A stretch of 35,518 bases of DNA from Schlesneria paludicola DSM 18645 (lineage in GTDB: Bacteria > Planctomycetota > Planctomycetia > Planctomycetales > Planctomycetaceae), in the NCBI GenBank assembly GCA_945869955.1, contig CAMBQP010000037.1, positions 1 through 35,518 of the forward strand, written 5' to 3'. Below the pieces are notes generated by a model. The model was not told the origin of the DNA. It searched no databases and worked only from the letters and a program-made list of their open reading frames with translations. This document shows positions 15,966-24,505 of the stretch, piece by piece. Position 1 is the stretch's first letter. Each line of letters opens with the position of its first letter. Made by a program: the position numbers and the translations under genes.

Positions 15966-17096
15966 ATGAGAATTCGCACCCTTGCTTGCCCCCTTTGCAG
16001 CCTGCTCATTTCCAGTCTGGCTCTCGCGAATCTGGAGATATCCGTCGACGCAGCACCGATTCCGTCCATCCCCCTGAGCGAGTTGGAATTGGCGGTCTTC
16101 AGCCTGGATGCCAACCAGAACGATTCCCCCGCCGTAACAGCTCGTCCAAAACCAAGTCCCCAGCCGGAAGCGGCTCGCCCCCCCGCCGAGCGACGGCCGC
16201 CAGTCGACGAGTTGGACCAAACCGAATGGCTGGCCATCATGATGGCCCATCGCTTCTCCACCACAGAAATTGCCGATGTATTTGGCCTCTCGCCAGACGA
16301 AGCCAATCAGCTCGTCCAGAACACAAAACTCAATACACCCGACCTGTTAAAACGAGTCCCCTCGACGGGGGCCGGAGTCCCCGTCGTCCTCCCCTATCCG
16401 GGAGGCCGTCATCCCCGCATCGGCTTTCTCGAAGGAGCGGTCCGGCCACAACGAGAAACCAAAGTCAGCCTGTTCGCCCCCTGGAAGGATGGCGGATATG
16501 TCGTCATCGATCTTCCCGAAGCGGTATGGCATCAGCCCGACGGAAAACGGGAACTCCTCTATCTCGCCCATACGCATGTCCCCACAATCTGGGACAAACA
16601 ACAGGTCACACTCAACCCACTCGAATGGAATCGAAAAGTCCCCGCAACCCTCCAACTGGAACGAGTCTTGCCAAATCAGGTCACGATGACATCCCGTGCG
16701 AAACGAGCGACCGAGGGACTGCGAATGGAGTTCTCGATCGCGAACCACTCCAAAACCGACTTAACCGGCCTGCACGTACAAATGTGTGCCATGCTGAAAG
16801 GACTCGTCGGCTTCGACGAACAGACCAACGACAACAAGATTTTTCAAGCCCCCTTCGCGGCATGCAAAGATCGATCCGGAAATCGATGGGTCATCCTGGC
16901 TTTCGACCATTGTCATCGTGCCTGGGGAAACCCTCCTTGCCCGTGCCTCCATTCCGATCCGCAGGTCCCTGATTGCGCGGCGGGTGAAACCCAAGTTGTG
17001 CGTGGCTGGGCCTCGTTCTATGAAGGAACCGACATCAAGGCCGAACTGAAACGACTTGAAAAACTGGCGTTCGAGCCCATTACACAGTCCGAGTGA
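15966..17096 (+). CDS. secreted protein of unknown function
   Basis: The ATG at 15966 has CAGGAG ten bases upstream and opens onto a typical Sec signal (Met-Arg-Ile-Arg, hydrophobic run, cut near ALA|N at residue 22). A proline-rich linker (about 55-80) precedes a helical piece (DELDQTEWLAIMMAHRFS, TTEIADVFGLSPDEANQL) that looks like a helix-turn-helix, odd for an exported protein. The remaining 250 residues are mainly beta, with VSLFAPWKDGGYVVIDLPEA, EFSIANHSKTDLTGLHVQMC and a Cys/His-rich stretch near the end (FDHCHRAWGNPPCPCLHSDP, then VPDC). The last part could bind metal or form disulfides. No family recognised. A longer frame from 15858 overlaps the preceding gene and was rejected. Confidence 0.8.
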   Translation: MRIRTLACPLCSLLISSLALANLEISVDAAPIPSIPLSELELAVFSLDANQNDSPAVTARPKPSPQPEAARPPAERRPPVDELDQTEWLAIMMAHRFSTTEIADVFGLSPDEANQLVQNTKLNTPDLLKRVPSTGAGVPVVLPYPGGRHPRIGFLEGAVRPQRETKVSLFAPWKDGGYVVIDLPEAVWHQPDGKRELLYLAHTHVPTIWDKQQVTLNPLEWNRKVPATLQLERVLPNQVTMTSRAKRATEGLRMEFSIANHSKTDLTGLHVQMCAMLKGLVGFDEQTNDNKIFQAPFAACKDRSGNRWVILAFDHCHRAWGNPPCPCLHSDPQVPDCAAGETQVVRGWASFYEGTDIKAELKRLEKLAFEPITQSE

Positions 17097-17120
17097 AATC
17101 CCTGTGACTGATTAAGCTTC

Positions 17121-17148
17121 ACATTTCACGGTTAACATTTCACGGTTC
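17121..17148. repeat. 14-bp tandem repeat, two copies
   Basis: ACATTTCACGGTTA is followed directly by ACATTTCACGGTTC. The second copy touches the stop codon of the methyltransferase gene, between two convergent genes. Confidence 0.8.
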
Positions 17149-17998
17149 ACGACGAAGCAGAAGCTGGGGACACCGCCTCACGGGTGAAATGATGGAGCAT
17201 GATTCCTGCCGTCACCGCCACATTCAGCGAATCGGTGCCGCGACACATCGGAATCGTCAGCGTCCGGCTGCAAAGCTGCGTCCAGTTTTCCCCCAATCCC
17301 GTATCTTCGTTCCCCAGCAAGATGCCGAAACGAGCCGATCGAGCTGCTTGTTCGAGTCGTTCCGCACCCTCTTCCAGTACCGTGGCCGCCAACTCGAAGT
17401 GCCAGTCCTGTTTCAGACGCAGCAGATCGGTGGCGAGATCTGCTGCTTCCAGGATTGGCAGCTTAAACGCTGTCCCCATCGAAACCCGAATCACTCGTCG
17501 CGAAAATGGATCGGCACAACCTCGTCCCAATAACAACGCATCAACCCCAAATGCGGCACTGATGCGAATGATCGCCCCCAGATTTTCCGGGTTATCACAG
17601 TTCGGGCAAACCACCACGGTGAATCGTGGTGCTGCCGCTGGTAAAACCTGTACTGGCAAAACCAGGGCTGGCAAAACCTGCTCCAGAGAGGTACTCGGAC
17701 GACGAACTCCACAGCCGATCACACCAACATGAAAATCAAAACCGACCAGTTCATTCATCACCGGTTGCGCGGCAAAGTAAAGCGGTACCGTCGGCGGAAC
17801 TTTTTCACGCCATTCCTCAAGATGTCGCTCGCTGACAAATACCGAAGCCGTTTCATAGTCGCTGTCTAACAGCCGCTCAACCACCTTTTTTCCCTCGGCA
17901 ATAAAGAATTCTCCGCCACGCTGCAGGTTGCGCAACTTCAGATCGCGGTACGGTTCAACGCGAGGATCTTCGAGGGTTTCAATGGGAATTGCGGGCAT
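17147..17998 (-). CDS. SpoU/TrmH-family RNA 2'-O-methyltransferase
   Basis: The 283-residue enzyme transfers a methyl group from S-adenosylmethionine to a ribose 2'-OH in tRNA or rRNA. An N-terminal substrate-binding domain (KLRNLQRGGEFFIAEGKKVVERLL, residues 21-44) is followed by the knotted SPOUT domain with its three motifs: NPENLGAIIR (136-145), ILLGNEDTGL (226-235) and IPMCRGTDSLNVAVTAGIML (249-268). The linker near residues 105-120 contains a five-residue repeat (xxVLP three times) encoded by a 15-bp tandem repeat. Which RNA is modified cannot be read from the sequence. It lies 49 bases downstream of dnaE2 on the same strand and may be co-transcribed with it; its own ribosome-binding site is weak. 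Confidence 0.9.
   Translation of the reverse strand: MPAIPIETLEDPRVEPYRDLKLRNLQRGGEFFIAEGKKVVERLLDSDYETASVFVSERHLEEWREKVPPTVPLYFAAQPVMNELVGFDFHVGVIGCGVRRPSTSLEQVLPALVLPVQVLPAAAPRFTVVVCPNCDNPENLGAIIRISAAFGVDALLLGRGCADPFSRRVIRVSMGTAFKLPILEAADLATDLLRLKQDWHFELAATVLEEGAERLEQAARSARFGILLGNEDTGLGENWTQLCSRTLTIPMCRGTDSLNVAVTAGIMLHHFTREAVSPASASS
17640..17684 (-). repeat. 15-bp in-frame tandem repeat in the methyltransferase linker
   Basis: Three 15-base units beginning GG(T/C)AAAACC follow one another on the plus strand and encode EQVLP-ALVLP-VQVLP on the minus strand. Being a multiple of three, copy-number change would alter linker length without a frameshift. Confidence 0.85.
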
Positions 17999-18047
17999 AA
18001 ACGCCAGAGTCTCTTTCTTGCGTGTTTTCTTGTGATCGTGAACTTCC

Positions 18048-21000
18048 TCAGCGAAAGTCGCGAGACGAATTGTGATATTGTCCCAGAACCTCTGTCAGAT
18101 CCTCCAGCCGATCCACCACCAGATGGATCACCTCGTGTTGACGCTGCAAGATCCCCTGAGCAATCAACGCCGAGGCCCGGCGAGCGATCGAACGAAAACG
18201 CTCCCAAACATTAACGTGAACCAGCAGATTCGTCGTCCCCGTCTCGTCTTCCAACGTCATGAAGGTAATTCCCTTCGCCGTCGACGGACGCTGTCGTAAC
18301 AGAACCAATCCTGCGACAGAATATTTCCGCTCAGTTTCCAATAGCCGCAGATCGACCGACCGGACCACACGCCGACGATCCAGTTGGGGACGCAGAAAAA
18401 CGAGCGGATGGCCGCGAAGGGACAACCCGGCAGACTGGTAATCAGCGACAACTTCTTGCACGGGGGTCATGGCCCGTAACTGGGGATCGGCCTCGTCATC
18501 GGCGACACGATCAAACAGCGGCGAACGTTCTTGAACCGGTAACGCATCCCACAGCGATTTTCTGCGGGAATCATTCACCGAACAAAACGCATCGGCCTGA
18601 GCCAGTCGGGTCAGTTCGTGGCGAGCCAGATTCGTCCGCAGGGCAACATCGGCCTGCGATTGAAATAAACCGGATCCCCGAGCCTGCAGAATTTTTTCCG
18701 CCGAATCCCGTCGCATCCCTGCAATCATCCGCATCCCCAGTCGCAGCGCCACAGGGGGACTTCGTAATGGCAGACCCAGTGGTGCCGGGGATTTGCCTTC
18801 CCCCGTTTTTGCATCTGCCCCTGCAGCGACAGGAGCCGATAACGGTTCGAGCGTACAGTCCCAGTCACTGTGATTCACATCCACGGGGCGAACGATCACC
18901 TGCTGCCGTCGTGCTTCGGTGACGAGTTGTGCCGGAGCATAGAATCCGAGTGGCTGGCTATTCAGGAGGGCCGCAGTGAATTCCGCCGGGTGATACCGCT
19001 TGAGCCACGCCGAGGCGTAAACCAGCAGTGCAAAACTCGCCGCATGCGATTCCGGAAAACCGTACTCTCCAAATCCCTGAATCTGTTCATAAACCCGCTC
19101 GGCAAAATCTTGGTCGTACCCACGGGAAAGCATCCCCTCAAGCATCTTCTGCCGAAACGGTTCCATGACTCCCCGTCGTCGCCACGCCCCCATCGCCCGA
19201 CGAAGTTGATCCGCCTCACCGGGGGTAAAGCCGGCTGCAACCACCGCGAGCCGCATCGCCTGTTCCTGAAAAATCGGCACCCCCATGGTTTTTTCCAGCA
19301 CCCCCCGCACCGCATCGCTCGGATACGTGATCTGCTCTTCGCCACTACGGCGGCGTAAAAAGGGGTGAACCATATTCCCCTGGATCGGGCCCGGTCGCAC
19401 AATCGCCACCTCGACCACCAGATCGTAAAAACATCGCGGTTTGAGTCGCGGCAACATACTCATCTGAGCCCGGGACTCCACCTGAAAAACACCAACCGAC
19501 TCGGCCCGGCACAGCATCTCATACACCGCAGGATCTTCAGCAGGGATGGTCGCCAACGTAAGCAGGTGCCCGGTCTGCTGCTGAATCAACTCGAACGACT
19601 TGCGGATCGCGGTCAACATCCCGAGTGCCAGGCAATCGACTTTCAAGATCCCCAGTGCGTCGAGGTCATTCTTGTCCCATTCAATCACCGTTCGATTCGC
19701 CATCGCCGCATTCTCAATCGGCACCAGTTCACACAGCGGGCCGTTGGTGATGACCATCCCCCCCACATGCTGCGAAAGATGACGAGGAAACCCCAGCAAC
19801 TGTTCGACCAGGATCAATAATTGACGCCCCAGCCTCGACGTGGAGTCAAAACCGACATCCCGAAATCGCTGTGACATCAAAGCCGAATCGTGTGCAGACT
19901 CGTCGACGGTTTTCGCCAGTGTATCAACCCGGTCCAGCGAGAGGCCCAGCGCTTTGCCGATATCTCGCACAGCCGATCGCGGCCGATACGAAATCACCTC
20001 GGCCGTCATCCCTGCTCGCTCACGTCCATACTTTTCGTAGAGGTATTGCAAGACTTCTTCGCGGCGTTCATGCTCGAAGTCAACGTCGATGTCTGGAGCT
20101 TCACCACGTTCCTGCGAGATGAACCGCTCGAACAGCACGTCAATTCGCTCGGGATCAACGCTCGTGACACCAAGACAAAAACAGACCACCGAATTGGCCG
20201 CCGAACCACGCCCCTGACAAAGAATTCCCCGACTGCGGGCAAATCGGACCAAGTCCCAGACCGTCAGGAAATACGCTTCATAGTGCAGCAAGGCGATCAA
20301 TTGCAACTCGTGCTCGATCAGCGACCGAACGTGATCCGGAAGCCCCCGCGGGTAACGCTCACGCGCCCCCGCCCACGTTAACTGTGTCAACCAGGCCAAG
20401 GGAGCTTCCCCCTGAGGCGAGAGCTCCTCGGGATACTCATACCGCAGTTCATCAAGTGTGAAATGACATTGCCCGGCCAATTCGACCGTCCGCTCCACCG
20501 CTGCGGGACAGACCGCAAATGCCTGCCGCATTTCATCCGCCGACTTCAAGTGCCGCTCACCGTTCGCCTGCCGATGGGGACCCAGCTCGGCAACCGTACA
20601 TCCCAGCCGGATGGCCGTCAGCACGTCATGCAGATACCGCCGTGAGGCCTCGTGATAAAGCACCCCATTTCCCGCCACAAGAGGAAGCTTTGACCGTTCC
20701 GCAACGTGTCGATAACGATCCAGTGTCCAGGAGTCGTGCGGCCCCTGAGAGAGCTGCGCCAACACCGAACCGCGATCGCCGAAGAGCTCCCGCCAGCGCC
20801 CCAGATCGGCCAGCTGACGTTCCGGCTGGTCTTCGTCAAGCAGCACGCAGGCCAGCAACCCTGCCGAATGGCTGGCCAGATCGTTGAACCCGAGCTGGCA
20901 CTCCCCTTTCGGTGCCCGCCGTTTCCCCAAGGTCAACAACCGCGATAACCCCCCATACCCCGCGCGATTGATCGCGAGCAACACAGCGGCAGACGAATCT

Positions 21001-21293
21001 TCTAACCGAATTTCCGCCCCAATCAGCAATTTCAGCCCGAGAGGCTTCGCCGCCGCATGAGCACGCACCACCCCGGCCAGGCTATTCCGGTCGGTGATGG
21101 CGAGTGCATCATAGTTCAATTCCGCCGCCCGTTTGACCAGTTCGTCCGGATGCGAAGCCCCCCGTAAAAACGAGTAATTCGTGGCGCAGTGCAGCTCGGC
21201 ATACGAAGCCGTTTTCCGGGCCGGGGTGACGACCGATTCTTGAGTCATACTCAATACCGGCCGCCTCAGTTTCGGGTTGGGAATTTCAGGCAT
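18048..21293 (-). CDS. dnaE2: error-prone DNA polymerase III alpha subunit DnaE2 (ImuC)
   Basis: The 1081-residue protein has DnaE2 order: an N-terminal PHP domain (AELHCATNYSFLRGASHP at 33-49, ITDRNSLAGV at 66-75), the polymerase core with GRGSAANSVVCFCLGV and the catalytic PDIDVDF (Asp401, Asp403), a second core segment with DALGILKVDCLALGML, a helix-hairpin-helix region and a C-terminal OB fold (VAGLVLLRQRPSTAKGITFMTLEDETG). It performs mutagenic translesion synthesis and normally depends on ImuB and ImuA. No imuA, imuB or lexA lies next to it, so partners must be elsewhere. Both Met1 (21293) and Met16 (21248) are possible starts and neither has a strong ribosome-binding site. The methyltransferase follows. 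I see no obvious SOS-type operator in the 174-base upstream gap. Confidence 0.93.
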   Translation of the reverse strand: MPEIPNPKLRRPVLSMTQESVVTPARKTASYAELHCATNYSFLRGASHPDELVKRAAELNYDALAITDRNSLAGVVRAHAAAKPLGLKLLIGAEIRLEDSSAAVLLAINRAGYGGLSRLLTLGKRRAPKGECQLGFNDLASHSAGLLACVLLDEDQPERQLADLGRWRELFGDRGSVLAQLSQGPHDSWTLDRYRHVAERSKLPLVAGNGVLYHEASRRYLHDVLTAIRLGCTVAELGPHRQANGERHLKSADEMRQAFAVCPAAVERTVELAGQCHFTLDELRYEYPEELSPQGEAPLAWLTQLTWAGARERYPRGLPDHVRSLIEHELQLIALLHYEAYFLTVWDLVRFARSRGILCQGRGSAANSVVCFCLGVTSVDPERIDVLFERFISQERGEAPDIDVDFEHERREEVLQYLYEKYGRERAGMTAEVISYRPRSAVRDIGKALGLSLDRVDTLAKTVDESAHDSALMSQRFRDVGFDSTSRLGRQLLILVEQLLGFPRHLSQHVGGMVITNGPLCELVPIENAAMANRTVIEWDKNDLDALGILKVDCLALGMLTAIRKSFELIQQQTGHLLTLATIPAEDPAVYEMLCRAESVGVFQVESRAQMSMLPRLKPRCFYDLVVEVAIVRPGPIQGNMVHPFLRRRSGEEQITYPSDAVRGVLEKTMGVPIFQEQAMRLAVVAAGFTPGEADQLRRAMGAWRRRGVMEPFRQKMLEGMLSRGYDQDFAERVYEQIQGFGEYGFPESHAASFALLVYASAWLKRYHPAEFTAALLNSQPLGFYAPAQLVTEARRQQVIVRPVDVNHSDWDCTLEPLSAPVAAGADAKTGEGKSPAPLGLPLRSPPVALRLGMRMIAGMRRDSAEKILQARGSGLFQSQADVALRTNLARHELTRLAQADAFCSVNDSRRKSLWDALPVQERSPLFDRVADDEADPQLRAMTPVQEVVADYQSAGLSLRGHPLVFLRPQLDRRRVVRSVDLRLLETERKYSVAGLVLLRQRPSTAKGITFMTLEDETGTTNLLVHVNVWERFRSIARRASALIAQGILQRQHEVIHLVVDRLEDLTEVLGQYHNSSRDFR

Positions 21294-21396
21294 AAGAGAC
21301 CAATCCGGCGTGTTCCATCAGGCCCGAGACCACTCGAACAATAAAGCGTGATCACCCACAAACCAGACACTCATTCCAGGGACCGCAGACCCCCGT

Positions 21397-21438
21397 GATC
21401 GCAGATTTCAGAGATCGCAGATTTCAGAGATCGCAGAG
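21397..21438. repeat. 16-bp tandem repeat, 2.6 copies
   Basis: GATCGCAGATTTCAGA occurs at 21397-21412 and 21413-21428, followed by a partial GATCGCAGAG. It lies just after the alcohol dehydrogenase stop and upstream of dnaE2. Confidence 0.85.
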
Positions 21439-21467
21439 CGGCGATTCCGTCAGCAACCAACATCGCT

Positions 21468-22679
21468 TTAATAGGCCGCCTGCAGGATTTCCAGCAAATC
21501 GGCTTCGGTCGGCTGGCGACCATTTAATAACATCAGTCGCTTGATCTCGAACGATTTTTTCGCAAACGTCGGCAACTGGTCCAGCGTCCCTCCTAACTCG
21601 CGGATTCGCTGCGGGATTCCGATCGCGGCACGCAACCGCTCGACCGCCGTAATCCCCTTTTCGGCAGCGGCCGTTTCCGAAAGCCCCTCGGTCTTTTCAC
21701 CGAGGAGTTGCGCAATCCGGGCAAATTCTGCCTTACGATTCGGAAGATTAAATCGCATCACATACGGCAGTAGCAGACCGTTGCCCGCACCATGTGAACA
21801 ATGCAGCGCCCCGCCAATCGGGTATTCCAGAGCATGTACCACCGCCACCGCATTGTTGGAAAAGGCGAGTCCCGCCAATGTCGCCGCCAGAGCCATTCCT
21901 TCTCGTGCGACCAAATTATCCGGCTCACGCACGACAGTCGCCAAATGCTGTCCGATCAACTCGATCGCCCGCTCTGCCAGACAATCCCCCAGCGGTTGTT
22001 TGCCATCGTACGGAAAGGGTTCTTCAGCAGGAACATCGAGTTCGTTGTAAGCCACCGCCGTATACGCTTCGATCGCATGCGTCAGCGCATCAATCCCGCT
22101 GTCGGCCGAGGCGCGTGGTGGGCAGGTCAACGTCAGTTTTGGGTCGATCACTGCGAGCGCAGGCCGGAGAAAATGGCTCAGCGAACTGATTTTGGTCTGG
22201 CCCTGAGTATCGGTCAGCACCGCCGCATGCGACACTTCACTGCCGGTTCCGGCCGTCGTCGGCACACAAACCAAAGGCATGATCGGCCCTGGAACTTTGC
22301 CGTAGCCGAAATAGTCACGGTAATGTCCCCCATGGGATTCCACGGTCGCAACAATCTTGGCCAGGTCCAGGTTGCTCCCCCCACCCACCCCAACGATCAC
22401 ATCCGGGCGAAAATTTGCCGAAAATTCAATCCCCTGATCCGCCACAGCAAATGACGGTTCGGGTTCACCCCCGTCAAAAACTTCTACGATAAGACCCGCA
22501 TTCCTCAGCGGAGCTTCCACCTGAGCAACAATCCCGGCCTTCACCAGGATCGGATCGGTGATGATCAACACCTTTTCCGATTTCCAAGGTTTCAAAAACT
22601 GATCCAGTCGCCGAATGACCCCGGAACCAAACACAATTCGCCCAGCCGAATAAAAGTTCCAGAAATCGCGATCTGACAT
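21468..22679 (-). CDS. iron-containing (group III) alcohol dehydrogenase
   Basis: The 403-residue enzyme should interconvert an alcohol and an aldehyde or ketone with NAD(P). Family signatures are GVGGGSNLDLAK (the dinucleotide-binding loop), PTTAGTGSEVSHAAVL, SGIDALTHAIEAY and HALEYPIGGALHCSHGAGNGLLLP. The Asp and the three His residues of these segments form the usual divalent metal site. N-terminal FWNFYSAGRIVFGSGV is also typical. Substrate cannot be told; length is normal for the family. The ATG at 22679 is preceded by AAGGA at suitable distance. The gene precedes dnaE2 on the same strand with a 174-base gap containing a tandem repeat, so co-transcription is unlikely but not excluded. 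Confidence 0.93.
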   Translation of the reverse strand: MSDRDFWNFYSAGRIVFGSGVIRRLDQFLKPWKSEKVLIITDPILVKAGIVAQVEAPLRNAGLIVEVFDGGEPEPSFAVADQGIEFSANFRPDVIVGVGGGSNLDLAKIVATVESHGGHYRDYFGYGKVPGPIMPLVCVPTTAGTGSEVSHAAVLTDTQGQTKISSLSHFLRPALAVIDPKLTLTCPPRASADSGIDALTHAIEAYTAVAYNELDVPAEEPFPYDGKQPLGDCLAERAIELIGQHLATVVREPDNLVAREGMALAATLAGLAFSNNAVAVVHALEYPIGGALHCSHGAGNGLLLPYVMRFNLPNRKAEFARIAQLLGEKTEGLSETAAAEKGITAVERLRAAIGIPQRIRELGGTLDQLPTFAKKSFEIKRLMLLNGRQPTEADLLEILQAAY

Positions 22680-23076
22680 CGAAACACATCCTTCACAAAA
22701 CGGAACCCAGCGTTAGAAATCACAGCAGACTCGCCCAATGATAGTCGATCCTCACATCAGTCGTCATGCCCGGCACAAACCGCTGCACCGATTTCCTGAC
22801 CAGCACCATGATCGTCAATGATCAATCGCGTTCCGGCCCGCGGCAGAAACGTCGGGAAGTGCAATTGAACGCCAAGTCGCCAGGACAGAGAGACGCAAAG
22901 AAGTCAAAAGGCAAAATTGGAATCTGCTTTTTGTATTCCTCGCGTTGCTGCGTCCTGGCCCGTTTGCTTTCTGCTCACGGCACCGTGTATCGGGCCGCAG
23001 CGAGCAATTCTCATTTCCAAAACCACTCGGCCCGATGCTCCGTGTACAACGGTTTGTGATTTGGTATTCGTGACGT
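22680..23076. other. intergenic region with an imperfect inverted repeat
   Basis: Between the alcohol dehydrogenase start and the ankyrin stop there is no supported gene. An imperfect inverted repeat, with ATCGGGCCG near 22992 and CGGCCCGAT near 23028 and partly matching flanks, could form a hairpin after the ankyrin gene, but there is no T-run. The stretch GACAGAGAGACGCAAAGAAG near 22884 resembles low-complexity intergenic debris. Confidence 0.45.
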
Positions 23077-23880
23077 TTAGCCTGCACCCGCGTCAATCAA
23101 GGCACGAATCACAGAACTGTGTTTGCGATTTCGAGCGTGCTCAAGCGGTGTACGTTTTTGAAAGGCCTTGGAATGGACGTCCCACCCATTCTGGATCAGC
23201 ATTTTTACGAAGCCGAGATTCCCCTCCCAAGCGGCTACGCCGAGAGCTTCAGCCTGTTGTCGTGGATCGGCTCCGTGTTTCAGCAGCAGAACGGCGATGT
23301 CTTTACAATTTCGAGAAATCGCACAAGTCAACGGACCAAATCCATGACGGTCACGATGATTCACATTGGCGCCCGCCCGAATCAAGATCCGTGCCGCATC
23401 CGCACGTCCCTGAAAGGCAGCGATATGCAGTGCGGTAGAGCTCATTTTGTTCGCCATACAGGGATCAGCACCATACTTGATCAGGGCACGAAAAATCCGG
23501 AGATCGACTGAACTCGTGGCAGCCTCCCGCAGAATGAAATCACCATCGACCATGATCAGGTTCGGTTCTGCTCCGTTTCTCAGCAGCAAATTCACTGTCG
23601 AAACGTGATTCTTGCGGACCGCGTACAGAAGTGGTGGCTGTCGGAACTTGTTCGTTTCATTAACGTCCGCGCCGAGCGAGATCAGAAGGCGGACGATAGC
23701 CAAGTCTCCTCGTTCAGCTGCGAACATCAAGGGAGTTTCGCCCGCCGGGCGGTTCTGACGTTGAGGCAAGCGAACATCGATGTTTGAAGCCCCCTGTAAT
23801 TGAGAGCGTATTGATCTCACGTCTCCAGTGAGCAGCGTTTGTACGAGCAGATTCAATTCCGAACGAGCGATTCTCGACAT
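23077..23880 (-). CDS. ankyrin-repeat protein
   Basis: The 267-residue product is almost entirely ankyrin repeats, about six to seven of them: GETPLMFAAERGDLAIVRLL, QPPLLYAVRKNHVSTVNLLL, a divergent one, TALHIAAFQGRADAARILI, GPLTCAISRNCKDIAVLLL, ALGVAAWEGNLGFVKMLI and a final TPLEHARNRKHSSVIRALI. There is no signal peptide, so it is probably a cytoplasmic protein-binding scaffold. The ATG at 23880 was chosen because GAGGA lies about ten bases upstream. The open frame continues to 23967, but that upstream Met lacks a ribosome-binding site and the extra residues are not ankyrin-like. No partner or toxin-like domain is attached. Confidence 0.88.
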   Translation of the reverse strand: MSRIARSELNLLVQTLLTGDVRSIRSQLQGASNIDVRLPQRQNRPAGETPLMFAAERGDLAIVRLLISLGADVNETNKFRQPPLLYAVRKNHVSTVNLLLRNGAEPNLIMVDGDFILREAATSSVDLRIFRALIKYGADPCMANKMSSTALHIAAFQGRADAARILIRAGANVNHRDRHGFGPLTCAISRNCKDIAVLLLKHGADPRQQAEALGVAAWEGNLGFVKMLIQNGWDVHSKAFQKRTPLEHARNRKHSSVIRALIDAGAG

Positions 23881-24015
23881 GGACTGGGGTTCCTCATTGA
23901 CCAAATCATGTTGTAATTCATCGCGGTTGTGTCGCGGTCCATGTGGATTGCCTTGCGCTGCATTCATTGAACGACGATACGAAATGTGTGAATCATTGTA
24001 AATTCAGGACGCAAC

Positions 24016-24436
24016 GAAAAAGGGATAAGTCCAAATTCTTGTTGACAGAGTGCATTTTCATGGCATCTTCTCGTTGGCATGCCACGAACATCGCGCCAAG
24101 CGCCGGGGTGAATGAGCTTACACGTACTCAATCGTGGAAATGCCCGCGATCGGATTTTCACCGATGACGCAGCCTCTGCCGCATTCGAAGTTTATGCCCC
24201 TGGCCTATCCCACGACCTCAAGACAGGGGCGGGGTGTGAACGGAGTCTTGACAAAAATAGGAACGGGAAATCGTCCAACCATCGGTCGTTCGAGGCCGAC
24301 CGTCCGGTTCAGAGTCATCGCAAGAAGCAACCGCCAAACAACTCGGACTTTATTCCACATCTCGCCCACCCGAGGCCGCTCGCAAAATACAATCGATGAC
24401 AGCAAATCCAAAAATTATTGGACTTATCCCCTTTTC
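24016..24436. mobile_element. degraded RAYT-derived element with terminal inverted repeats
   Basis: The left end 24016-24037 and right end 24414-24436 are inverted copies sharing GGATAAGTCCAA plus flanking A-rich bases (about 20 matching positions with one small gap). Between them, from 24079, is the start of a RAYT gene with an in-frame stop; the remaining interior has no recognisable coding content. The arrangement looks like an internally deleted transposon. Confidence 0.6.
24079..24191 (+). pseudogene. RAYT transposase N-terminal fragment
   Basis: The frame from ATG 24079 reads MPRTSRQAPG, then a stop (24109-24111), then MSLHVLNRGNARDRIF, TDDAASAAFE. MPR-x-x-R-x-APGG followed by HVLNRGNAR and an acidic AAFE stretch is the standard beginning of planctomycete RAYT proteins. 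The stop replaces the second Gly of APGG. Homology ends near 24191; the catalytic HUH and Tyr parts are missing. Confidence 0.8.
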
Positions 24437-24454
24437 TTCCGCCAACGCCGCGAG

Positions 24455-24500
24455 CGAAAACGGGGACAGGCACCGCAGACGGAGCCAGTCCCCGTTTTCG
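24455..24500. repeat. REP-like hairpin, short form; likely terminator of the Hsp70 gene
   Basis: CGAAAACGGGGAC (24455-24467) and GTCCCCGTTTTCG (24488-24500) are a perfect 13-bp inverted repeat. The inner part AGGCACC/GGAGCCA carries the two A.A mismatches typical of this family. It lies six bases after the Hsp70 stop and, read on the minus strand, ends in GTTTTCG, so it may double as a terminator. Confidence 0.85.
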
Positions 24501-24505
24501 GCGTT

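Noticed and set aside
21294-21467. SOS-type operator upstream of dnaE2
   Set aside because: I searched the gap by eye and found only the 16-bp tandem repeat, which is not palindromic.
22984-23045. Terminator hairpin after the ankyrin gene
   Set aside because: The inverted repeat is imperfect (about 13 of 17 positions), has a long loop and no T-run.
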